Source: JBMYQA01 sp049600855 (GTDB lineage Bacteria > Bacteroidota > Bacteroidia > Cytophagales > Flammeovirgaceae). Taken from it: 40,534 bases of DNA. The stretch is from assembly GCA_049600855.1 (NCBI GenBank), contig JBMYQA010000017.1, positions 1 through 40,534 of the forward strand, read 5' to 3'. Below, in pieces: positions 28,601 through 37,913 of the stretch; position 1 is the stretch's first letter; every line of letters starts with the position of its first letter. Both the position numbers and the translations under genes were made by a program. The notes below the pieces were generated by a model, which was not told the origin of the DNA, did not search any database, and worked only from the letters and a program-made list of their open reading frames with translations.

Positions 28601-31600
28601 AGATATTTTTGAGAATAATGCTTACTTACGTCATGGGATTCAGCTGCCTAAAAATGCCTGTGTATTAGATGTAGGAGCAAATATTGGCATGTTCTCCTTA
28701 TTGATCAATCGTTTAGCACCCGAAGCTACTATTTACTCATTTGAGCCTAATCCACATGTGTACCATAAACTTGCTCAAAATGTAGCACGCTATCAAATTA
28801 AAGGAGCCGCTTTCAACTACGGTTTATCCAATGAAGAGAAAACGGCTGAATTTACATTCTACCCCAAGTTTTCTTTTTTGTCTGGCCTTCATGCCGACAA
28901 GCAAGAGAATATGGAAATGGTTCAATCCTATATTCGAAAAACGCAAGCTTCTTCAAGTATATCAGACGAATTAATCCAAACCCTATTAGAAGATCGTTTT
29001 GAAAATGAATCCTTAACCGTAGCACTAAAAACCTTATCTTCCTTCATTGCTACTCATCAGATTCAGCAAATTGATCTTTTAAAAATTAATGTGGAGAAAA
29101 GCGAGTTGGAAGTCTTAAAAGGACTTGCTCCAGCAGATTGGAAAAAGATTAAGCAACTGGTATTCGAATTCCATGATGACAAGCAAGAACTAGAAGAAGT
29201 CACCAACATGCTCAAAGAGCAAGGGTATCGGGTACATGTACAACAAGACTGGTCAACGGATCAAGCAGATCAGGTTTACTATATCTATGCGAGTGTTTAT
29301 GAATTGAATCCGTCACAAGATGTTCCTCATGAGTGGATGGCACTAGGGCAAGATACCTTATCAAATCAACAGCTAAACCAATACTTATCAGCGTATTTAC
29401 CATTTGGTATCTTACCATCTGCCTACACCATTGTGGAGGAGATTCCACTCACTGCTCAAGGGAAAGTCGATTATCAGGCTTTACAAAAATACCAGCAAGC
29501 TGTTCATATCGCTGCTGAAGATCATTCATTGACGGAGGTAGAACAACAAGTGCGTAACATTTGGGAAGAACTACTGGGAATTACGGTTTCAAGAACCAGT
29601 AGCTTTTTTGAAGTTGGCGGGCACTCTTTACTCTTAATGGCCTTAAGAGACAAAATAGAGCAAACGTTTAATTATGCGATACCAATCACACAACTGTTTG
29701 ATTACCCAACCATTAGCGAGCAAGCACACATGATTCAGCAGTTGGAAAATGCTCAACCATTAAACCTGCAAACGACTCGGCAGCCAAGCACAACACATGA
29801 AACTACTCGTGAGGCTATTGCCATTATTGGGATGTCTATGCGTTTGCCAGAGGCCGATTCGGCAGCCGCATTTTGGAATAACTTAATCCATGGACACGAA
29901 TCCATCAGCGCTTGGCCGAAGCCTCAATTAATTGAAGACGGAGTACCCGAAACCCTTTTTACCCGAGAAGATTATGTGAATGCAGCAGGAGTTATTCAAG
30001 ATTATGCCTGTTTTGATGCCAACTTTTTTGGCTACAGCAATCGGGAAGCTTCATTAATGGATCCTCAACATCGCTTACTGCTAGAATATGCTTGGGAAGC
30101 GTTGGAGTCGGCAGGTTATGCGCCTACTAACTTACAAAAACCGACAGGCGTATATGTTGGGAGTAGCATTAACTCCTACATGATTCATCATATAGATCGC
30201 TTTAAGGAATTAATTCCAGAATTAGGATCGCATCAGCTCATTATTGCGAATGACAAAGACCACCTAGCGACTCACATTGCTTATAAATTAAATTTGGAAG
30301 GCCCAGCAGTTACTGTGCAAACCGCCTGTTCCACTTCGCTCGCTGCGGTACACATGGCCTGCCAAAGCCTAAAAACAGGTGATAGTGAACTAGCCATAGC
30401 TGGCGGAGTAAGTGTGCGCATCCCGCATCATGCAGGTTATATTTATCAAAAAGGGGGCATTCTTTCTCCTGATGGACACTGTCGTTCATTCGATGCAGCG
30501 GCGCAAGGAACGGTACCAGGCAGTGGCATCGGGTTGGTAGTACTGAAAAAGCTAGATGCCGCCATTCGTGATCACGATCAAATTCATGCCGTAATTTTAG
30601 GGAGTGCGCTGAATAATGATGGTGGAAAAAAGGTGGGATATACCGCACCTGCTGTTGAAGGGCAAGCCCGATGTATTGCTAAGGCCCTGAAAACTGCTCA
30701 AGTTGACCCTTCAGCTATTTCTTACATTGAAGCGCATGGTACTGGAACGGCCTTAGGTGATCCTGTGGAAATTGCTGCATTAAATGAAGTGTTTAAACAG
30801 GATGAATTGAAAGAAAAATCGTGTGCGCTAGGAAGTGTCAAATCAAATATTGGGCATTTGGATGCAGCAGCAGGCGTAGCTGGATTAATTAAAACTGTTC
30901 TGGCATTAAAACACCAAACGATTCCGCCGTCCCTTCATTTTAACAGTCCAAATCAAGAAATCGCTTTTCACCAAGGGCCATTTTATGTGAATGCCAAACT
31001 CAAAGAATGGCAGAGCAGTTCCAAACGAACAGCAGGAGTCAGCTCGTTTGGATTGGGCGGCACCAATGCGCATGTCGTGTTGCAAGAGGCACCACGTATT
31101 GCTAAAGTGCAAGCCGTGAGTAGCCATTTTTTATTCTTATTCTCAGCGAAGTCCGAACATTCATTGAGCCAAGTGTTAGCGAAATTCCTTGATTTTTGCC
31201 AAACACCGCCTGAAGAACGACTCATTGATGTCGCTTATACGCTTATGGAAGGTAGAGCTTGTTTTGATTACCGCTTTGCTTGTATTGCTTCTTCCTATCA
31301 AGAGCTTGCCGAATGTTTACAAACGGCGTTGACACACAAGGATTTTCGAAAAGCAACGGCCTCAAGCACACCTCATGTTCATATACTCACCCTACAAGAA
31401 CCAGTAGTGAGGTTACAAGAACTGCGAGGACGTTGGCTAAATGGTGATTTGATTCGCGGAGACTTTTCGGGAGGGAATATGCCTTACAAAGTGGCTCTGC
31501 CTACTTATGCTTTTGAAAAAGTAATCCACTGGATGGAAGCACCAAAGATTGCACACGCTCATCCACGCTCATCAAATGTGAATCAGCACGATGAAACTCA

Positions 31601-31937
31601 GGCAGCCCCTGATGATGCGGTGGAGCCATTTGTTAAAAAAGCTTGGGAAAGCATTTTGGGAGAGCAGGTGGAGTCAAATACGGCTGATTTCTTTGAAATG
31701 GGTGGAAATTCCTTGCTGGCGGTTCAACTCCTCACACGTATTCAAGAAAAATTTGGAGTAGAAATCGAAGTGATTGACTTGTTTGATTTTCCTACAGTGG
31801 GTGAGTTGTCAGCACATATCCACTCATGCATAGAACCAGAACAATCATCCACTCAGCTCCTGCAAGATGTAGATGATTTATCGGAACAGGAATTAGACTT
31901 CCTCATTGAAAGCTTTGAGATCACCGATGAAGAATAG
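25690..31937 (+). CDS. Hybrid NRPS/PKS interrupted by an assembly gap: TubC dock-C-A(Glu-like, FkbM insert)-T-KS-(AT deleted)-T
   Basis: One gene split by an N run at 26915-26924. Residues 1-52 look like a TubC-type docking domain (GDNLNYRAPKG, TPELLNKIKAHKAEL). The C domain has HHFIIDG and continues after the gap with VSYFNVDCGKAKFEM, which aligns with the neighbouring C domain. A domain: YTSGSTGLPKG ~27634, A4 FDTSVKQL; code DTKDLGLVD plus Lys, close to glutamate codes. An FkbM methyltransferase insert (~28530-29305) keeps VLDVGANIGMF but has KINVEKSE instead of KIDVEGxE. T Ser at 29625. KS has its Cys (30327) and both His (30735, 30855). The KS-AT linker is followed after ~20 residues by the post-AT linker ending VALPTYAFEK, so the AT is missing. 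The last carrier has FFEMGGNSL (Ser at 31710). The acidic tail LSEQELDFLIESFEITDEE may dock to the next protein. Confidence 0.88.
26915..26924. other. Assembly gap (10 N) inside an NRPS condensation domain
   Basis: Ten ambiguous bases join two contigs. Read literally they produce an in-frame stop at once. The flanks belong to one C domain but in different frames, so the true gap length must be 2 modulo 3. Alignment of APSF...VSYFNV with APLPDFKLGDCQVKYINY in the upstream protein suggests about 23 bases are missing. Confidence 0.9.
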
Positions 31938-31991
31938 TACCATACTCCATACGGATGTTGTAATGAAAACGCTCTAGTAGAAAGTGTACCT

Positions 31992-34900
31992 ATGATAACG
32001 ATAGAAGAAAAACGTGCAAAGCTGAAAGATTTGATTCAGCAAAAACTGGCTAACTCAGCGCCTATCCCTTTATCATTGGCGCAGGAGCGCATTTGGTTTT
32101 TAGCTAACCTAAGCCCAAATGAGGCGATTTTTAATATCCCCTTTGCCATTAAAATCAAAGGGGAATTAGATGTGGCCCGATTAGAAGAATCCATCAATTA
32201 CCTGATTGCGCGCCATCCTGTATTGAACATGCAGTTTGGTAAATCAAAAAATACAGCTTATCAAAAACTAGCGAAACAGCCGTTTTCGATTTCATTACAA
32301 GTCCAGCAGGTTCATGATGAACACTCACTCATGAAAGCATTACAAACTGAAGCGGCAAAACCCATTTCCCTTCAGCATCCTCCTTATTATCGCATTAAAA
32401 TCTATCAAATTGGGCATGCAGAATGGGTTTTATTCCTGCTTTTCCATCATATCATTTTTGATGGCTGGTCAATGAGTATATTTATTCGTGAGTTAACGAC
32501 TATTTTTTACCAATTGTCCATCGGAAAAGCTCCTGAGCTGCCCGAACTCGAAACCTCCTACCTGGAATTTGTCTTGCACGAACGCGTGCAATTTCAGCGG
32601 AATAGTCATCAAGCTTCGCTGGATTATTGGTTGAACAAGCTCCAGCAGATTCCTACATTTTTAGAGCTTCCTTTTGATCGGCCTTTGCCCACAAAACAAA
32701 CGTATAATGGGAATGCGGAACTGCTGGTAATCGACAAAGAAACAAGTTGGAAACTCCATCAAGTTGCCCAATCAGAAAAAAGGACCTTGTTTTCATTGTT
32801 GATGGCCGTGTATACCAGCTTGCTCTACCGTTTCGCTAACCAAGAGGATATTTGCATTGGGTATCCTATTGCCAATCGCTCGCAAACTGGTACCGAACAA
32901 ATTATAGGCTTCTTTGTAAATACGCTCGTGTTGCGTGCTAAAGTGGATCGGCAGCAAAGCTTTGATGTACTTTGGAAGGGGATACATGAACAATTGCTCC
33001 AAGATTATAGTAGAAGTCATGTGCCTTTTGCCCATGTGGTGAAAGCCTGTAATCCAGCTCGAAACAGCGCTCATGCCCCCATTTTTCAGGTGATGTTTGT
33101 GTTTAATAACATGCGCGTAACCAGTACACAGCTGGCTAACTTAGAAGTTTCACCCATCCAGTTACACGCGAATCAATCTCCTTTTTTCCAAACCTTATAC
33201 GTAATGCCTAATGCGCAAAAGGAGTTGGTTTGTACCTTGGAATATAATACGGATTTGTTCGATGCTGCAACGATGCAATCATTGCTACATGCCTTTCAAG
33301 AAATTATTCAACACATTTGTTCGGCTCCCCAAACGGAGATTGGAAGATTGCCTTTGATTTCGGAATCAGCTTACCATGCACTGGTTAATCATCTAATACC
33401 TCCTGCTCCATCCATTCAAACTGAATCTACCTTAGTTTCGGCATATCAACAGCAAGTGGAGCAATCGCCCAATAAATTGGCTTGTTATGATGCAACGCAT
33501 ACATTTACCTATCGTCAAGTAGATGAGCTAAGTAATGCCTTGGCCCATTATTTAACCGAGCAACTGCCCAACGAAACCATGAATATTGGGGTTTGTTTAC
33601 TTCCATCAGCTTACCTCCCCATTATTTTATTGGGCATCATGAAAGCTGGAAGAGCCTTTGTTCCGCTCGACACCACTTTTCCAGCGGCTCGGCTGAACTA
33701 TTGCATAGCAACTGCAGAAATTCGATGGATCATCACGGACATTCAGTCTAAGCATCTCACGCAACCCTTTTCCGAAAAAGTATTGGTGTTTGATGAAGAT
33801 CAGACTTGGTCAAATTTTAACACGGCAGCGATTCAGGATAATTCTGCGAACGATAGCGCATATATTTTATTCACATCTGGTTCAACAGGAAACCCTAAAG
33901 GGGTAATAGGCACCCATTCCAATACCATGCATCGCCTACACTGGATGTGGGAGCAATATCCATTCGAGCAAGGTGAAATCGCCATCCAACGGGTATCATT
34001 GAACTTTGTCGATGCCATTTGGGAAATTTTTGGTCCTTTGCTCAAAGGAATCCCCTTAAGGATAACCACCTTAGCAGAGCGCTTAGATACTTCAAGCTTT
34101 TTGTCGATTATGCAAGCAGAACGCATCAGTCGATTAACACTTGTTCCTTCACAACTGAAAGTATTACTGGCTAGTGGCTTTCATCACAAAAACGTCCCTC
34201 AACTGAAGCTGTGCATTGTCAGTGGAGAAAAACTAGAAGCCAGTTTGGTGAGTAGTTTTAAATCCAATTTCCCAGCTACGCTCCTGTTAAATTTGTATGG
34301 TTCTACCGAAGTAGCGGGCGATGTGACTTATTGGGAAGTATCGGAACAGGCCGCGAATAGGGAGGTGCCTATTGGCTGGCGCATTGGAGATACACAGCTT
34401 TACATTTTAGACGATTGGCTGGAACCTTTGCCCAAAGGCTTTACTGGAGAGTTATATGTAGGTGGAAAAACGCTGGCAAGAGGCTACAATCAATCGACTG
34501 AAACAGCCATGCGTTTTTTACCCAATCCATTCGCTAACCAGCAAGGGGCAAGACTCTTTAAAACAGGTGATCGCGTAAAATTTCGTGAAGATGGGGCACT
34601 CCTATACAAAGGCCGTGTAGACGACCTATTAAAAGTACGTGGAATACGGATTCATCCAACAGAAATTGAACACGAGTTACTCAAATTGGGAGGAATACGC
34701 GACGCAGTAGTGGTGAGTCAAAAAATGGATGGTTTTGATAAGCTCATCGCCTTTGTAAAAACAGAAAATCAGGCCGATGATCAGGAACCTCGCAAACTAG
34801 AAGCTTCCAACTACCGCTTGGAGCTGTCACAGCGATTACCAGGCTATCTACTTCCAGATTATTACATCGCACTGCCACATTTTCCTCGGCTATATAATGG

Positions 34901-35282
34901 AAAATTAAACAGAAATGGCTTCCCTCAGGTAACTGAGCTCATGAATGAAGAAGTCGCAATTACAGGAATTTTCAATGATCTTGAACAACAAATTGCCCAA
35001 GTTTGGGCAAATTATTTAAAAGTAACGATTCACAACAGCTCAAGCAACTTTTTTGACCTTGGTGGCGACTCTTTGCTGCTACAGCAAATACACCCTCAAA
35101 TACAACAGCTCGTCGGACAAGAGCTTACTGTTTTGGATCTTTTTCAATACCCAACAATTGCTGAAATGGCTACATTGGGCAAAATAAAATCGGCAGGATA
35201 TTCACCAGCGAAAAAGGAAGATAATCGGGTAGCCAAACGAAAAAACTTGTTGAGAAAACATCGAGCTAGAGTAAAGAAATAA
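31992..35282 (+). CDS. NRPS module C-A(beta-alanine-like)-T
   Basis: 1096 residues, normal C-A-T length. The C domain opens with IPLSLAQERIWFL and has HHIIFDG (His153). The A domain has FTSGSTGNPKG (~626) and NFVDAIWEIFG at A4. The residue that is Asp235 in alpha-amino-acid activators is Val here, with Asp next to it, and the whole code reads VDWTISLGD plus Lys. This is close to beta-alanine codes of the type VDWVISLAD, so a beta-amino acid is predicted. T has FFDLGGDSLLL with Ser1027. The final ~33 residues are strongly basic (about 14 Lys/Arg against two acids, ending KHRARVKK) and may dock to the acidic start MDDQYTGSE of the next protein. The N terminus EEKRAKLKDLIQQKL looks like a short docking helix. 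Confidence 0.93.
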   Translation: MITIEEKRAKLKDLIQQKLANSAPIPLSLAQERIWFLANLSPNEAIFNIPFAIKIKGELDVARLEESINYLIARHPVLNMQFGKSKNTAYQKLAKQPFSISLQVQQVHDEHSLMKALQTEAAKPISLQHPPYYRIKIYQIGHAEWVLFLLFHHIIFDGWSMSIFIRELTTIFYQLSIGKAPELPELETSYLEFVLHERVQFQRNSHQASLDYWLNKLQQIPTFLELPFDRPLPTKQTYNGNAELLVIDKETSWKLHQVAQSEKRTLFSLLMAVYTSLLYRFANQEDICIGYPIANRSQTGTEQIIGFFVNTLVLRAKVDRQQSFDVLWKGIHEQLLQDYSRSHVPFAHVVKACNPARNSAHAPIFQVMFVFNNMRVTSTQLANLEVSPIQLHANQSPFFQTLYVMPNAQKELVCTLEYNTDLFDAATMQSLLHAFQEIIQHICSAPQTEIGRLPLISESAYHALVNHLIPPAPSIQTESTLVSAYQQQVEQSPNKLACYDATHTFTYRQVDELSNALAHYLTEQLPNETMNIGVCLLPSAYLPIILLGIMKAGRAFVPLDTTFPAARLNYCIATAEIRWIITDIQSKHLTQPFSEKVLVFDEDQTWSNFNTAAIQDNSANDSAYILFTSGSTGNPKGVIGTHSNTMHRLHWMWEQYPFEQGEIAIQRVSLNFVDAIWEIFGPLLKGIPLRITTLAERLDTSSFLSIMQAERISRLTLVPSQLKVLLASGFHHKNVPQLKLCIVSGEKLEASLVSSFKSNFPATLLLNLYGSTEVAGDVTYWEVSEQAANREVPIGWRIGDTQLYILDDWLEPLPKGFTGELYVGGKTLARGYNQSTETAMRFLPNPFANQQGARLFKTGDRVKFREDGALLYKGRVDDLLKVRGIRIHPTEIEHELLKLGGIRDAVVVSQKMDGFDKLIAFVKTENQADDQEPRKLEASNYRLELSQRLPGYLLPDYYIALPHFPRLYNGKLNRNGFPQVTELMNEEVAITGIFNDLEQQIAQVWANYLKVTIHNSSSNFFDLGGDSLLLQQIHPQIQQLVGQELTVLDLFQYPTIAEMATLGKIKSAGYSPAKKEDNRVAKRKNLLRKHRARVKK

Positions 35283-35300
35283 CCTAATAAACGAACTACT

Positions 35301-37904
35301 ATGGACGATCAATATACTGGCAGCGAAATTGCAATCATTTCAATGGCATGTAAATTCCCAGAAGCCAACTCCCCTGAAAGTTTTTGGGAAAACTTACGCA
35401 ATGGTAAATGTGCCGTCAAGTTTATGGATGATCATGAGCTTGATCCATCTGTACCTGCTCACTTACAAAAACATCCTGATTATGTAAAGGCAAGTATTCC
35501 ATTGCAAAGCCCTGAGTTATTTGATAGTGCATTTTTCGGTTTCAATCCTAAAGAAGCCGCACTCATGGACCCACAGCATCGGCTATTTTTAGAAATTTGC
35601 TGGGAAGCGATGGAAAGAGCTGGACATCCGCTGCTGAATAACGATCGTGTGGGTGTTTTTGGCGGTTGTGCGGCAAGTAGTTACATCATGCAAATTATGC
35701 AGACTGTTCCAGAAGTGTTCCAAGATTTGGACTTCTTTCAATACAGTTTTTTGAATGATAAAGATTATTTTACCACCCGCGTTTCCTATAAGCTTGGACT
35801 ATCTGGACCTAGTGTTGGCATTCAGACGGCCTGTTCTAGCTCTTTAGTAGCGGTGCATTATGCTTGCCAAAGTTTACTCATTGGCGAGTGCGATATGGCA
35901 TTAGCTGGCGGGAGCAGCATTCGATTCCCCCAAAATTTGGGCTATTTGTATAAAAAAGGGCAAATTCTATCGCCCGATGGCTATTGTCGTCCTTTTGATC
36001 AACAAGCAAATGGAACCATTTTTGGCAACGGCGTGGGAGTCGTCTTACTGAAACGACTGGCAGATGCCTTAGACGACAACGATCATATTCTTGGGGTAAT
36101 TAAAGGAAGTGCCATCAATAATGATGGCATCCAAAAAATTGGATATACCGCTCCATCGGTAAAAGGGCAACGAACGGTCATTCAAGAAGCCATGGGAATG
36201 GCAGAAGTCACTCCTGAACAAATTGGATATGTTGAAGCACACGGCACCGCTACAGCTTTAGGCGATCCAATAGAGATTGAAGCATTAACAGCTGCCTATC
36301 AAGAATTAGCTTCAACATCGCCTCATTGCCCTATTGGATCGGTTAAATCTAATATTGGCCATCTTGATGGTGCAGCGGGAATTGCAGGACTCATTAAGTG
36401 TGTGTTAATGCTCCAACATGCCGAAGTTCCACCTACCTTGCACTATCAACAAGCAAACTCCGCGATCAACTTTGATCAAACGCCCTTCCATGTCAATAAT
36501 GAATTGCTGAAATGGACAAAACAAGCAGACACTCAACGGCATGCTGCCGTCAGTTCTTTTGGCATTGGTGGAACAAATGCACATGTGGTGTTGGGCGAGG
36601 CTCCTTCTAAAGTAAACCACCCTCAAAATCACAGCACTTCATTAGTGGTTCTTTCTGCAAAAACTCCATCAGCGCTTGAAAAATCCTGTACAAATTTGAT
36701 TGCGCATCTGCAAAGTCATCCTGAGCAAACGCTGATGGAAATAGCTTATACACTCCAAAAAGGACGTACCCCTTTTAGCTATCGTTATTCCTTTGTTGCG
36801 AAGAATCACGAAGAAGCAATTGCACAATTATTGCTCCTTCAGCAAACCAACAAAGCGCAACTAGCGGCCTTAAAAAAGGAAGTCGTTTGGGTGATGGAAG
36901 AGGATGTGGCAAAATTACAAGCTTTTGCCCATCAATGGTACGGCAAAATCCCGCAGTTCACCCAATGCATTGATCAAGCCGAAACTTACCTTGCAAGGCA
37001 ACAATTCAGCCTGAAAAAATACATTGATGGCAACACCCAAACGGTATCCATCACAAGCCAAGAAACACATTTGCTCCAATTTGTAACGCATTATGCTTTT
37101 GGAAGTTTTTTGGTAAGCTTGGGCATTCGTCCTCATTACATTCAAGGAAACACATTAGGCAAGCTCGTTGGTGCTTGTTTGGCTCAGGTGTTATCGCTTG
37201 AAGCGAGTATCCAACTACTGATTGAGCATCTTCATGATGCAGTGGAAACGACTTTTCAAGCGCAAGCCATTCAAGAAGCTCTTCAAAAACACCAGCTCAA
37301 CAGCAATTACTTTTTAGAAGCTCCTGCTGTAGCGATTCAAAGGCAGGAAATCATCACCATTTCCCCTCATTACTTCGAAAAACTGGATCATTGGGATGAA
37401 GTGGCCAAATGGCAACTGATTGGCCATGTGTGGCAACAAGGTGGAGCTATTGATTGGGAACAAATATATCACCAAGACAAAATCTATCGGGTACCATTGC
37501 CAACCTATCCTTTTGAGTATGGGCATTTTGGCATTGATACGATAAAACAATTTGCAGCCGAGCAGCAAGCACCGCTAGCTCAAAACCGTACTCTTTATAC
37601 CAAAACTGCGTATGAACAGCCCGAAACTGGTTTGGAAGAACAAATGGCAAATAAGCTTTGTCAGATTTTGGGTTATGATCAAATTGGGAGAAAAGACGAC
37701 TTGTTCGAATTGGGTCTTGACTCGCTAAATATGACTCAATTTACAAATTGGCTTCATCAAAACTATAAAGTAACGTTGGAGTTGGAAGACATTTTAGAGT
37801 TAGCCACAATTGAAGAGATTGCTGCACACACTACTGAACAACTTACTGAATTACTTAATCAAATGAGTGAGGAAGAAGTGGAAAAAATTTTACAATTATT
37901 TTAA
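35301..37904 (+). CDS. PKS module KS-(degenerate AT)-ACP
   Basis: 867 residues; a complete KS-AT-ACP would need about 1000. The KS begins almost at residue 1 and is intact: QTACSSSL (Cys178), EAHGTAT (His314) and NIGHLDGAAG (His354). The KS-AT linker (LSAKTPSAL, IAYTLQKGR) is followed by a shortened AT relic of ~200 residues. It has no GQGxQ motif, and the GHSxG elbow has become GNTLG, with Asn617 and Thr618 in place of His and the nucleophilic Ser. The segment that carries HAFHS in active ATs is missing. The post-AT linker VPLPTYPFE follows, then an ACP with LGLDSLNM (Ser808). No KR/DH/ER. Malonyl loading must therefore come from another AT, either that of the first synthetase or one outside the window. 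The tail MSEEEVEKILQLF looks like an acidic docking segment. Confidence 0.92.
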   Translation: MDDQYTGSEIAIISMACKFPEANSPESFWENLRNGKCAVKFMDDHELDPSVPAHLQKHPDYVKASIPLQSPELFDSAFFGFNPKEAALMDPQHRLFLEICWEAMERAGHPLLNNDRVGVFGGCAASSYIMQIMQTVPEVFQDLDFFQYSFLNDKDYFTTRVSYKLGLSGPSVGIQTACSSSLVAVHYACQSLLIGECDMALAGGSSIRFPQNLGYLYKKGQILSPDGYCRPFDQQANGTIFGNGVGVVLLKRLADALDDNDHILGVIKGSAINNDGIQKIGYTAPSVKGQRTVIQEAMGMAEVTPEQIGYVEAHGTATALGDPIEIEALTAAYQELASTSPHCPIGSVKSNIGHLDGAAGIAGLIKCVLMLQHAEVPPTLHYQQANSAINFDQTPFHVNNELLKWTKQADTQRHAAVSSFGIGGTNAHVVLGEAPSKVNHPQNHSTSLVVLSAKTPSALEKSCTNLIAHLQSHPEQTLMEIAYTLQKGRTPFSYRYSFVAKNHEEAIAQLLLLQQTNKAQLAALKKEVVWVMEEDVAKLQAFAHQWYGKIPQFTQCIDQAETYLARQQFSLKKYIDGNTQTVSITSQETHLLQFVTHYAFGSFLVSLGIRPHYIQGNTLGKLVGACLAQVLSLEASIQLLIEHLHDAVETTFQAQAIQEALQKHQLNSNYFLEAPAVAIQRQEIITISPHYFEKLDHWDEVAKWQLIGHVWQQGGAIDWEQIYHQDKIYRVPLPTYPFEYGHFGIDTIKQFAAEQQAPLAQNRTLYTKTAYEQPETGLEEQMANKLCQILGYDQIGRKDDLFELGLDSLNMTQFTNWLHQNYKVTLELEDILELATIEEIAAHTTEQLTELLNQMSEEEVEKILQLF

Positions 37905-37913
37905 GGGGTTCAT

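Noticed and set aside
30310..31225. Minus-strand open frames inside the KS-containing gene
   Set aside because: They are shadows of conserved KS and linker coding sequence.
35060..35080. GGDSL carrier motif as a sign of an epimerization domain
   Set aside because: No epimerization domain follows; the protein ends in a basic tail and the next protein starts with a KS.
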